From Paramesorhizobium endophyticum (GTDB lineage: Bacteria; Pseudomonadota; Alphaproteobacteria; Rhizobiales; Rhizobiaceae): DNA of 61,805 nucleotides. Both the position numbers and the translations under genes were made by a program. The stretch is from the NCBI RefSeq assembly GCF_014640615.1, contig NZ_BMHH01000024.1:1-61805 (forward strand), read 5' to 3'. The notes below the pieces were generated by a model that ran no database searches, had not been told where the DNA came from, and worked only from the letters and a program-made list of their open reading frames with translations. Positions 8,356-15,712 of this stretch are shown here, piece by piece; the stretch's first letter is position 1, and every line of letters starts with the position of its first letter.

Positions 8356-10005
8356 ATGTCTACAGACACCACAGCAGGCGTCCTCACAGGCGCCGGAATT
8401 CTCGACCGGGAGCGCATCGTCGCGCAACCGGGCTTCAACCGCTGGCTGGTTCCGCCGGCGGCGCTTGCCATTCATCTGTGCATCGGCATGGCCTATGGCT
8501 TCAGCGTGTTCTGGCTGCCGCTTTCACGGTCGCTCGGCGTCACGCAGCCGGCCGCGTGCCCCGACCTGAACCTGATGACGGCCCTGTTCACCGCGACTTG
8601 CGACTGGCGCGTCGCGGATCTCGGCTGGATCTACACGCTGTTCTTCGTGCTGCTCGGCTGTTCGGCAGCGCTCTGGGGCGGCTGGCTGGAGCGCGCCGGT
8701 CCGCGCAAGGCGGGCTTCGTCGCGGCGCTTTGCTGGTGCGGCGGCATTCTCGTTGCGGCCCTGGGCGTCATGATGCATCAGCTCTGGCTGATGTGGCTGG
8801 GCGCGGGCGTCATCGGCGGTATCGGGCTGGGGCTTGGCTATATCTCGCCGGTTTCGACCCTCATCAAATGGTTCCCGGACCGGCGCGGCATGGCGACCGG
8901 TATGGCCATTATGGGCTTCGGCGGCGGCGCGATGATCGGCGCTCCGCTCGCCGACATGCTGATGAACCATTTCAAGACGGCCACGTCGGTTGGCGTCTGG
9001 GAAACCTTCATCGTCATGGCTGCGATCTATTTCGTCTTCATGATGTGCGGCGCGTTCGGCTATCGCATCCCGCCTGCCGGCTGGCGCCCCGAGGGCTGGA
9101 CACCGCCCGCGAGCCAGAAGGCGATGATCACCACCCGGCACGTGCACTTACGTGACGCTCACAAGACCCCGCAATTCTGGCTCATCTGGGCGGTGCTCTG
9201 CCTCAATGTCTCCGCCGGCATCGGCGTCATCGGCATGGCATCGCCCATGCTACAGGAGATTTTCGGCGGCAAGCTCATCGGCCTGCCCGAACTGACCTTC
9301 ACCCAGCTCGATGCTTCCCAGAAGACTGCCATCGCGGCGATTGCGGCGGGTTTCACCGGCTTGCTATCGCTCTTCAACATCGGCGGACGTTTCTTCTGGG
9401 CCTCGCTTTCCGACAGGATCGGGCGTAAGAACACCTACTATACCTTCTTCCTGCTCGGCATCGTGCTTTATGCGCTGGCGCCGACCCTTGCCGGCATGGG
9501 CAGCAAGGCGCTGTTCGTGCTCGCGTTCGGCATCATCCTGTCGATGTATGGCGGCGGCTTCTCGACGATTCCGGCTTATCTGGCAGATATCTTCGGCACG
9601 CAGTTCGTCGGCGCGATTCACGGGCGGCTGCTGACGGCCTGGGCGACGGCGGGCATCGTCGGCCCGGTGGTGGTCAATTATATCAGAGAGTTCCAGATCG
9701 ATGCGGGCGTGCCGCGCGAGCTGGTCTATAATTTCACCATGTACATCCTTGCCGGAATGCTGGCGCTGGGCTTCCTCGCCAATCTGTTCATCAAGCCGCT
9801 ATCGGAAAAGTGGTTCATGTCGGATGCGGAAGTCGCTGCACTCCAGGCCAAGACCGCCGCGGCTGCTACCGGCCCCAGCGGTTCCTTCGGCATCGGCACC
9901 GGCGGGCTCGATGCCAAGGCCGCGCTTGCCTGGGCGGCGGTCGGCATTCCCATTCTCTGGGGCGTGTGGGTGACGTTCCAGAAATCGATCGTCCTCTTCC
10001 AGTAA
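8356..10005 (+). CDS. Oxalate/formate antiporter (OFA) family MFS transporter
   Basis: 549 residues with about 12 membrane segments and a further C-terminal hydrophobic stretch (ILWGVWVTF). The first segment (HLCIGMAYGFSVFWLPLSRS) and the glycine-rich GLGYISPVSTLIKWFPDRRG loop are characteristic of OFA proteins, which exchange oxalate, formate or similar small carboxylates. Position just after a formate dehydrogenase operon makes formate or oxalate uptake a reasonable inference. It has its own leader and a strong terminator, so it may be a separate unit. Confidence 0.85.
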   Translation: MSTDTTAGVLTGAGILDRERIVAQPGFNRWLVPPAALAIHLCIGMAYGFSVFWLPLSRSLGVTQPAACPDLNLMTALFTATCDWRVADLGWIYTLFFVLLGCSAALWGGWLERAGPRKAGFVAALCWCGGILVAALGVMMHQLWLMWLGAGVIGGIGLGLGYISPVSTLIKWFPDRRGMATGMAIMGFGGGAMIGAPLADMLMNHFKTATSVGVWETFIVMAAIYFVFMMCGAFGYRIPPAGWRPEGWTPPASQKAMITTRHVHLRDAHKTPQFWLIWAVLCLNVSAGIGVIGMASPMLQEIFGGKLIGLPELTFTQLDASQKTAIAAIAAGFTGLLSLFNIGGRFFWASLSDRIGRKNTYYTFFLLGIVLYALAPTLAGMGSKALFVLAFGIILSMYGGGFSTIPAYLADIFGTQFVGAIHGRLLTAWATAGIVGPVVVNYIREFQIDAGVPRELVYNFTMYILAGMLALGFLANLFIKPLSEKWFMSDAEVAALQAKTAAAATGPSGSFGIGTGGLDAKAALAWAAVGIPILWGVWVTFQKSIVLFQ

Positions 10006-10034
10006 TTTCCCCTTTGCCGGCGAAGATGCGATTG

Positions 10035-10067
10035 AACAGGCTCCCGGGCAACCGGGAGCCTGTTTTT
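10035..10067 (+). terminator. Rho-independent terminator of the transporter gene
   Basis: A perfect 13-bp stem (AACAGGCTCCCGG with partner CCGGGAGCCTGTT), GCAA tetraloop, followed by a T run; it lies 30 bp after the stop. Confidence 0.9.
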
Positions 10068-10082
10068 CATTTCGGCCCGCTC

Positions 10083-10280
10083 TCAAATCGGTGATCCCGA
10101 CAACTTGATGTAATTTTGAACATGCGTCGCCCAGTCGGGGCGATCTCCGCAGTTCCGGCGCGGATAATGCTGGCAAATCGCTTCCGCCCGCGATCCATTC
10201 CAGGCTTTTGACGCAGGCTTCTTGTGATTCGGCGGCGCCGCGCTGTTCACGATTCTCGGCGCGGCAAGGATACGCAGCAT
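10083..10280 (-). CDS. Possible small hypothetical protein
   Basis: 65 codons from ATG at 10280 (71 from a TTG at 10298), with GGACGGAG upstream of the ATG. The end AICQHYPRRNCGDRPDWATH...YIKLSG has protein-like composition rather than the Arg/Pro/Ser bias of shadow frames, and two cysteines. No family recognised. It faces the terminator of the preceding gene. Treat as unproven. Confidence 0.35.
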   Translation of the reverse strand: MLRILAAPRIVNSAAPPNHKKPASKAWNGSRAEAICQHYPRRNCGDRPDWATHVQNYIKLSGSPI

Positions 10281-10354
10281 GCCGGACGCTCCGTCCAACC
10301 ATTATTTCGCCCCATGGAAGCGATCTATACCGCCCGTTCTAAGGAACTGGGCTT

Positions 10355-10375
10355 AAGCTGAAACTAATTCAGCTT
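10355..10375. promoter_or_regulatory. Perfect inverted repeat upstream of the TackOD1-GT2-HlyD operon
   Basis: AAGCTGAA, five bases, TTCAGCTT: a perfect 8-bp dyad about 92 bp before the operon's first start codon. Placement fits a regulator site near the promoter; no T run follows, so it is not an obvious terminator. Confidence 0.4.
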
Positions 10376-10466
10376 CTGTTCATGTAACCTTTCTTACAGC
10401 GGTTCGCGAAGCAGACACCCGGTAACGGACTTTTCGCGATTCCCTGCCGATTGATAAGAGACCCCA

Positions 10467-11816
10467 ATGATTCCATCATCCGTAGGCCATGCATTTCCGT
10501 CGCATGGCGCCATAGCCAAGCCAGAACATTTAGCCGACCAAATCCGGAACGCCTGGTATGAGACAGGGTTGACCTGGAAGCCGAGGACGCGCTGGTTTCC
10601 GCGCGTGCCTGCCCATCTCGATGAAATATTCGGCCTTCTTTTCGAAGCCGATGCGGGCGGCGATATCGACGCCGTTCTTTTCTCCGACGAGCGGCTTTCC
10701 TCGCCGCTTCACAATATCAGGGATTTTGCGGGTTCTCTTCAGGCGCCGATGATCGATCTCAAGGGCCGCGCCGGTGATTTCGCCGATGCCCATTTCGATC
10801 TTCTCGAACCGCGCACCTGGACTGACACCGCCCGGCGCATCCTCAAGTTCCGAGAAGGCCGGGAGGCGCTCGCGGCGCAGCATCGCCACAGCGTCGATCC
10901 CGAGGTGCAGCTTCTGGCGCATATGTATGTCTCGGGCCGGGAGTTGCGCGGCATGCGCTATCCGCTCGCGCCGGAAGCCGTGTGCTATCCGGGGTTTTTC
11001 TCCGCGCCGAAGATCGTTCCCCTGGCCGAGAGCCTGGTGTTGCGCGGTTTCCTGAAACGGCGCTTTTTCGACCGCCTGCATGAATGCGCAACCTGCCAAT
11101 CCCGCCGCCTCAGCGTCCGCGAGGAATGCCCGTCCTGCCGTTCGGCGGATTTGCGGGAAAGTGCGCTTCTCCACCATTTCCATTGCGCGGCGGTTCTGCC
11201 GGAAGAACAGTTCCGCCGAGGCATGTCGCTTGTCTGTCCGAAATGCCAGCGGCAGTTGCGCAATTACGGAAAAGACTATGACAGGCCCGGACAGGCCTTC
11301 ACCTGCAACAGCTGCGAGGCCACCTCGTCGGAACTCGAAGTCGGGTTCGTCTGCCTTGATTGCAACGCGCGCATGGACGGCGGAGCCGCAACGCATGTCG
11401 ACCTCCACAGCTATATGCTGACGGATGCGGCCGTTGCATTCTTACAAGGGAGTGCCCCCGCGGTCCCATCCTCCCTGCCTGCTCCGCTGCAAAGGGAAAT
11501 TGCTGATATCGGCGCGCTGGCGCGGACGCAGGCAGGCCTCGCCGAGGTCCGCTTCGCCAAGGGCGAAGAGGTCATCGCTGCGAACGGTCGTCCCATGTTC
11601 GAAAAGTCGCGCGACCTGTTTTTCGAAACCCTCCGCAATGGTCTTGGGAATACCGGCTCTCTCCATGTGGATGGCGATATGGCCTATATTTTCGCCGAAG
11701 CCTTCGACGCCGAGCTTGAGCGGGAATTACAGGCTTTGATCGCGCGCGGCGAGGAGGTTCTCCGGCTGAAACTGTCGCCCAGGCTGACGATTATCCAGCG
11801 TTTCGGAAGAGCGTGA
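10467..11816 (+). CDS. Zinc-ribbon protein with a TackOD1-like output domain
   Basis: 449 residues, no membrane segment. The middle (about residues 205-300) holds repeated metal-binding pairs: CATCQ, CPSC, an HHFHC segment, CPKC, CNSC and CLDC. This pattern resembles the TackOD1 (Thaumarchaeal output domain 1) family, often found with cyclic-di-GMP or polysaccharide genes. The N-terminal 200 residues (with a DAVLFSDE stretch resembling a degenerate signalling domain) are not recognised. A C-terminal region of about 140 residues resembles a partial GGDEF-type alpha/beta domain but lacks a clear GGDEF motif. It heads an operon: 3 bp separate it from the glycosyltransferase. A regulatory role for synthesis is inferred. 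Confidence 0.65.
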   Translation: MIPSSVGHAFPSHGAIAKPEHLADQIRNAWYETGLTWKPRTRWFPRVPAHLDEIFGLLFEADAGGDIDAVLFSDERLSSPLHNIRDFAGSLQAPMIDLKGRAGDFADAHFDLLEPRTWTDTARRILKFREGREALAAQHRHSVDPEVQLLAHMYVSGRELRGMRYPLAPEAVCYPGFFSAPKIVPLAESLVLRGFLKRRFFDRLHECATCQSRRLSVREECPSCRSADLRESALLHHFHCAAVLPEEQFRRGMSLVCPKCQRQLRNYGKDYDRPGQAFTCNSCEATSSELEVGFVCLDCNARMDGGAATHVDLHSYMLTDAAVAFLQGSAPAVPSSLPAPLQREIADIGALARTQAGLAEVRFAKGEEVIAANGRPMFEKSRDLFFETLRNGLGNTGSLHVDGDMAYIFAEAFDAELERELQALIARGEEVLRLKLSPRLTIIQRFGRA

Positions 11817-11819
11817 CCC

Positions 11820-13109
11820 GTGAACATACTGGAGTTGGGCTTCGCCTTCCTGCTGAGCCAGACGACCCTCAGCATTATGTCGGTCTTCTGGTATACGCTG
11901 ATCTTCGAGTTTCCGCGATACATCCTGCCCTTTCTGGTGGCAGGCATGTCCATGCGCTCGCCCGATAGCGAAGCTGTGCTTGAAGAAGAGTCCTCGGCAG
12001 CTTCCGCAACCGGGTGCCCCAGCGTCAGCGTCATTCTCGTCGGCCATAATGAAGAGGACGCGCTGGAAGCTTGCTTGCGCTCCCTGCATGAGCAATCCAT
12101 GCGGGATTTCGAAGTGGTTATCGTTAGCGACGGCTCCACGGACGGGATGACGGAAGTCGCTCGCGGCCTGGTCAAGCAGGGCCTCGCCGCGCGGGTGCTT
12201 TCGACCGATCTTCGGGGCGGCAAGTCGAGCGGCATCAATCTGGCCTGCGCCTATGCCACCGGCGACATCATCATCAATGTCGATTGCGACTGCTCGTTCG
12301 ACCGCCATGCGTTCGAATATCTGCTGCGGCCTTTCTCTGACCCGCGCGTCGGAGCCGTCTGCGGCGACATCGCTCCGCGCAACAGCGACGCCAGCGTGAT
12401 CGCGCAGTTTCAGGAGATCGAGTATCTGCAGTCCATCGCGGTTGGCAAGCGTATTTCGAGCGCGGTCAATCAGGTCGTCTGCGCGTCAGGAGCGTTCAGC
12501 GCGTTCCGGCGCCAAGCCCTCGACGATATCGGCGGCTTCGACGTGGGCGGCGGGGAAGATCTCGACACGACGATCCGGCTTCGGCTGAAAGGCTGGCGCA
12601 TCGAATATGCGCCGGATGCCATCTGTTATACCGACGTGCCGGTCACGATGTACCAGTACATCCGCCAGCGCTTGCGCTGGGAGCGCGACGCGATCTGGAT
12701 ACGCTACCGCAAGCATGCGCGGCTGATGAATCCCTTCTCTCCGGCGTTTCGCCTGAGCGAAGCGGTCCATCAGTGGGATTTCCTGCTCTTCAACGTTCTG
12801 GGAGCATTCATTTTCCCCGTCTATCTGGTGTGGCTGTTCCTGCAATATGGGGCATTCACGCCGGCTATTCTCATAGGCATGCAAATCGGCCTCCTGGTTA
12901 TCGACGTTCTCATCCTCGCGGCCTCGGCCTGGTGCACGGGGCGGCATGTGTTCCTTCGTAACCTGTTGTTCCTGCCGGGCTATTCCCTGTTCATGACCTA
13001 TGTCATGCGGCCCGTCAGGCTTATCGCCTATATCGACGAATGGGCATTCTCCGGCTCTCATCGGGATAATTACACCCCCATAAAAGTCCGCATGCAACGC
13101 CCCTGGTAA
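11820..13109 (+). CDS. Processive family-2 glycosyltransferase, membrane-embedded
   Basis: 429 residues; GTG start 3 bp after the previous stop. An N-terminal membrane segment precedes the GT-A domain: SVILVGHNEEDALEACL, the nucleotide-binding VSDGSTDG, the metal site NVDCDC, the acceptor/base motif GEDLD, and QRLRW (a Q/RxxRW motif of processive synthases). Three or four C-terminal hydrophobic segments follow. The architecture resembles chitin/hyaluronan/NodC and mixed-linkage glucan synthases, so it probably polymerises a beta-linked polysaccharide and threads it across the inner membrane. No PilZ domain is visible. Sugar identity cannot be deduced. Confidence 0.85.
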   Translation: MNILELGFAFLLSQTTLSIMSVFWYTLIFEFPRYILPFLVAGMSMRSPDSEAVLEEESSAASATGCPSVSVILVGHNEEDALEACLRSLHEQSMRDFEVVIVSDGSTDGMTEVARGLVKQGLAARVLSTDLRGGKSSGINLACAYATGDIIINVDCDCSFDRHAFEYLLRPFSDPRVGAVCGDIAPRNSDASVIAQFQEIEYLQSIAVGKRISSAVNQVVCASGAFSAFRRQALDDIGGFDVGGGEDLDTTIRLRLKGWRIEYAPDAICYTDVPVTMYQYIRQRLRWERDAIWIRYRKHARLMNPFSPAFRLSEAVHQWDFLLFNVLGAFIFPVYLVWLFLQYGAFTPAILIGMQIGLLVIDVLILAASAWCTGRHVFLRNLLFLPGYSLFMTYVMRPVRLIAYIDEWAFSGSHRDNYTPIKVRMQRPW

Positions 13110-13121
13110 AACGGAAAATCA

Positions 13122-14132
13122 ATGAAACGCCTGCGCAAACAACCCCGCATCGACGTTCTCGATGCTCAGAAACGCTCGTCGTCCGGCAAGCTGGGACGAA
13201 CGGTCTATCTCGGCCTCGTCATCGTCTTCCTCGGTTCGCTGGCCTATTATCTCTTCGGCAGCATGTTCGTGCTGTCGATTGACGGCACCGTGCTGAAGGA
13301 GCGCTATTCGGTCGGCGCCAACTATCCGGGCAAGGTGACGGCGGTCTATGTGAAGGAGGGCGACAAGGTTGAAGCGGGAACCCCGCTTGCCCGTATCGAA
13401 TCCTTCGAGATGATCCAGGAACTGTCAAACATCGCTTTCCGCGATAGCGATCTCGCCATTCGCGAAGGCCAGCTCCAGGGCAAGCTTGCCTCGATCGATG
13501 CGGTGTATCCATTGGCTGAGCGCACCGCCCGCGAGACGAAGGCGACCTCGAGCCAGTTCGATACCGTTTCGGGCAAGGGTATCGTGTCCTCGCTCTCGAA
13601 AGACGACGCGCTGCGCAACAGCCTTCAGGCTGCGGAGCGGGTGGCGCAATTGCAAAGCGAAAAGGCGGCGACGCAGAACGAACTGAAGCTGCTGCAGCAA
13701 TCCCGTTCGGTCTTCCGCCAGGCCATCGAAAAGCTCAACGGGATTTATGACGATGGCTATCTGCGCGCCAGCACGTCGGGCATCGTGGGCGCGAAGGTGC
13801 CGATTCCCGGGCAGGTCGTGAAGTTTGGCGACGAGCTGATGCAGATCAATGGCGGCAAATCCTATATTCTCGCCTATCTGCCCGACGAATATCTGTTCAA
13901 TATCTGGGAAGGGATGCCCGTCAATGTGAAGGGCGGCGCGCAATCGGCAAACGGGCGGATTGATGCGATTCTCACCGTCGCCGACGCTTTACCGGCGGAA
14001 TTCCAGAACATGTTCCGGCCCCGGGACCGCTCGCGCCTGGTGCGCATCTCGCTCGATGAGAAGAATCCTTTCGCGGTGTCGCAGAAGGTGTCGATCTCCG
14101 GCTGCGCCCTCGGCTATTGCTGGGCGCGGTAA
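13122..14132 (+). CDS. HlyD-like periplasmic adaptor / membrane-fusion protein
   Basis: 336 residues. One N-terminal membrane helix (about residues 26-48) is followed by a biotinyl-lipoyl-like half domain (NYPGKVTAVYVKEGDKVEAG), a helical hairpin rich in Ala/Gln/Glu (about 100-210), then the second lipoyl half (ASTSGIVGAKVPIPGQVVKF). Such proteins couple an inner-membrane synthase or pump to the cell exterior. It lies 12 bp after the glycosyltransferase gene with no ABC transporter nearby, similar in outline to BgsA/BgsB-type glucan systems. It ends with a Cys-containing tail (GCALGYCWAR). Confidence 0.8.
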   Translation: MKRLRKQPRIDVLDAQKRSSSGKLGRTVYLGLVIVFLGSLAYYLFGSMFVLSIDGTVLKERYSVGANYPGKVTAVYVKEGDKVEAGTPLARIESFEMIQELSNIAFRDSDLAIREGQLQGKLASIDAVYPLAERTARETKATSSQFDTVSGKGIVSSLSKDDALRNSLQAAERVAQLQSEKAATQNELKLLQQSRSVFRQAIEKLNGIYDDGYLRASTSGIVGAKVPIPGQVVKFGDELMQINGGKSYILAYLPDEYLFNIWEGMPVNVKGGAQSANGRIDAILTVADALPAEFQNMFRPRDRSRLVRISLDEKNPFAVSQKVSISGCALGYCWAR

Positions 14133-14171
14133 CGTCACGTATCGCTATAGATGTAAGGTGAAGGGGCGTCG

Positions 14172-14195
14172 GCGCTTCAGAATGAACTGAAGCGC
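14172..14195 (+). terminator. Hairpin after the adaptor gene, possible terminator
   Basis: GCGCTTCAG, six bases, CTGAAGCGC: a perfect 9-bp stem 40 bp after the stop. No strong T run follows, so termination is uncertain. Confidence 0.45.
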
Positions 14196-14334
14196 GGCGT
14201 TTCAACAGCCCTCATGGTGAGATGCTCGTGTACGTAACGGAACGAGCCTCGAACCGGGCGCTGTTTCAAGCGAGTTCTGACAGACTCTAAGCGGTTCATG
14301 TTTTGATGGAATCGCCCGAATTCTGTTTGGGACC

Positions 14335-14533
14335 GTTGTTGTCATGGAGACGTCGAGGAATGGATCCCAGTGACGAGCACTGGGATGACGCAGAGGAGGT
14401 GTTCTCTCCACTCCCGGATATGCTTTTGCCAAGCGGCGGAGCTGCGAGGTCAGCCTGCCAACAGCAACGCGACCCATCACCCCAAGGCTCGTCGCTGGGA
14501 TCCATTCCTCTACGGCAGCAATGGCCACAACGA
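14335..14533. repeat. Dispersed palindromic repeat, copy 2
   Basis: The left arm has the hairpin ATCCCAGTG / CACTGGGAT with loop ACGAG (14364-14386) and the flank GTCGAGGAATGG. The right arm (about 14477-14533) is a decayed inverted copy (GGCTCGTCGCTGGGATCCATTCC). The rest of 14196-14616 shows no convincing gene. Confidence 0.7.
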
Positions 14534-14616
14534 TAAAAGAACGAAGCCGCTCTAACGATGAAATGAACTGGTTGCTTGGTATCAATTACACCGATTCGCG
14601 GTAATCGCGCAGCGTA

Positions 14617-14829
14617 TCAGGCTTTCTTCCGCCGGCGCGGCGCGGGCGCCTCGGGTGGCGGGTTGGCGGCTTCGTGATCGAGTCTTTGCTGGCGCAGCCG
14701 CGCGGTCTTTTTGGCCCGCGCGGCCGCTTCGGCGTCTACGATCTGCATGGCCGCGTCATGCGTATGCTGAGCCTTTTGATGGCTGCTGAGCTTGGATGGG
14801 CTGAAAAAGCTTTCCTTGGTGGCGACCAT
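14617..14829 (-). CDS. Small conserved-looking hypothetical protein
   Basis: 70 residues, ATG at 14829 with AGGAG 7 bp upstream, 12 bp after the bS21 stop, so probably cotranscribed with rpsU. The middle is a basic helical stretch (AAARAKKTARLRQQRL) and the end is Pro-rich then basic (RRRKKA). No function recognised; the basic character and ribosomal neighbour hint at RNA or ribosome association, which is speculative. Confidence 0.65.
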   Translation of the reverse strand: MVATKESFFSPSKLSSHQKAQHTHDAAMQIVDAEAAARAKKTARLRQQRLDHEAANPPPEAPAPRRRKKA

Positions 14830-14841
14830 GCTAAACTCCTG

Positions 14842-15111
14842 TTAGCGAGTGGACGCGCCGGGGCGCGCGGGCGAAGCAACTTTCTTCTTCGGTCCCGGAA
14901 TGAGACCTTCGCGCTGCAGCTTCTTGCGGGCCAGCTTGCGGTGGCGCCGGATGGCCTCTGCATGCTCGCGGGCGCGCTTTTCCGACGGCTTCTCATAGGC
15001 GGTATGCGCCTTGGCCTCCCTGAAGATGCCTTCGCGCTGCATTTTCTTCTTCAACACGCGAAGCGCCTGATCGACATTGTTGTCTCTTACGAGTACCTGC
15101 AAAAGTCTCAT
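14842..15111 (-). CDS. rpsU: Small ribosomal subunit protein bS21
   Basis: 88 residues from the ATG at 15111 (AAAGG just upstream). The core [19 protein letters not shown] and [11 protein letters not shown] are the bS21 hallmark; a C-terminal extension ([15 protein letters not shown]) follows the usual end. bS21 helps bind mRNA during initiation. The gene follows cspA, a common rhizobial arrangement, with a terminator-like hairpin between them. Upstream in-frame ATGs lack a ribosome-binding site. Confidence 0.95.
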   Translation of the reverse strand: MRLLQVLVRDNNVDQALRVLKKKMQREGIFREAKAHTAYEKPSEKRAREHAEAIRRHRKLARKKLQREGLIPGPKKKVASPARPGASTR

Positions 15112-15160
15112 CCTTTCATGGAGCGCCGGGATGGCGCATGTTTTGGGTTGGCGGACAAAC

Positions 15161-15184
15161 AAAAAAGGCCGGGCTTGCCCGACC
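15161..15184 (-). terminator. Terminator or attenuator between cspA and rpsU
   Basis: On the minus strand: GGTCGGG, CAAG, CCCGGCC followed by six T. A strong hairpin placed between cspA and rpsU; it either ends the cspA transcript or limits readthrough into rpsU. Confidence 0.85.
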
Positions 15185-15258
15185 TCTTCCTCTCATCCGC
15201 ACCGCACACTGCCAGTACATCCGTGGTCAGCGACGGGGAATGACATATCGCTCGCCGA

Positions 15259-15468
15259 TTAGGCGGCGCGAAGGTTTTCGGCGGAATTCTTGCCCGACCG
15301 CTTGTCCTGCACGAGGTCATAAGAGATCTTCTGACCTTCGTTCAGGCTGCTCATGCCCGAGCGCTCGACAGCGCTGATATGCACGAAAACGTCATTGGAG
15401 CCGTCCTGCGGCTGAATGAAGCCAAAACCCTTGGTGGCGTTGAACCACTTTACTGTGCCAGTGTTCAT
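15259..15468 (-). CDS. cspA: Cold-shock protein (CspA family)
   Basis: 69 residues, one cold-shock domain with both RNA-binding motifs: KGFGFIQ (RNP1) and VFVHIS (RNP2). AAGGA lies 8 bp before the ATG. CSPs melt RNA secondary structure. The 244 bp upstream up to the next gene probably hold its promoter and a long leader, as is usual for cold-shock genes. Confidence 0.95.
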   Translation of the reverse strand: MNTGTVKWFNATKGFGFIQPQDGSNDVFVHISAVERSGMSSLNEGQKISYDLVQDKRSGKNSAENLRAA

Positions 15469-15712
15469 GATGATTTCCTTTCATCAATTGTTGAATTTAG
15501 ACGACCGCGAGGCCGCCTGAGGATCGAATGATGAAGGGAGATTTGTGGGGCGGTTAGTCCACGAACAAAAACCACAAGCAAAAGTCGATAACGACTATAT
15601 AGAGACAATTGCCGGTAAAATCAAGGCGGCAGCCGAGATTTTCCGCCCGGTTTCTTTTTGTGTGTATTGTGGGTGGGGGCAGCCGGCGTGCGACGGCTGC
15701 CCTTCACGCCTA

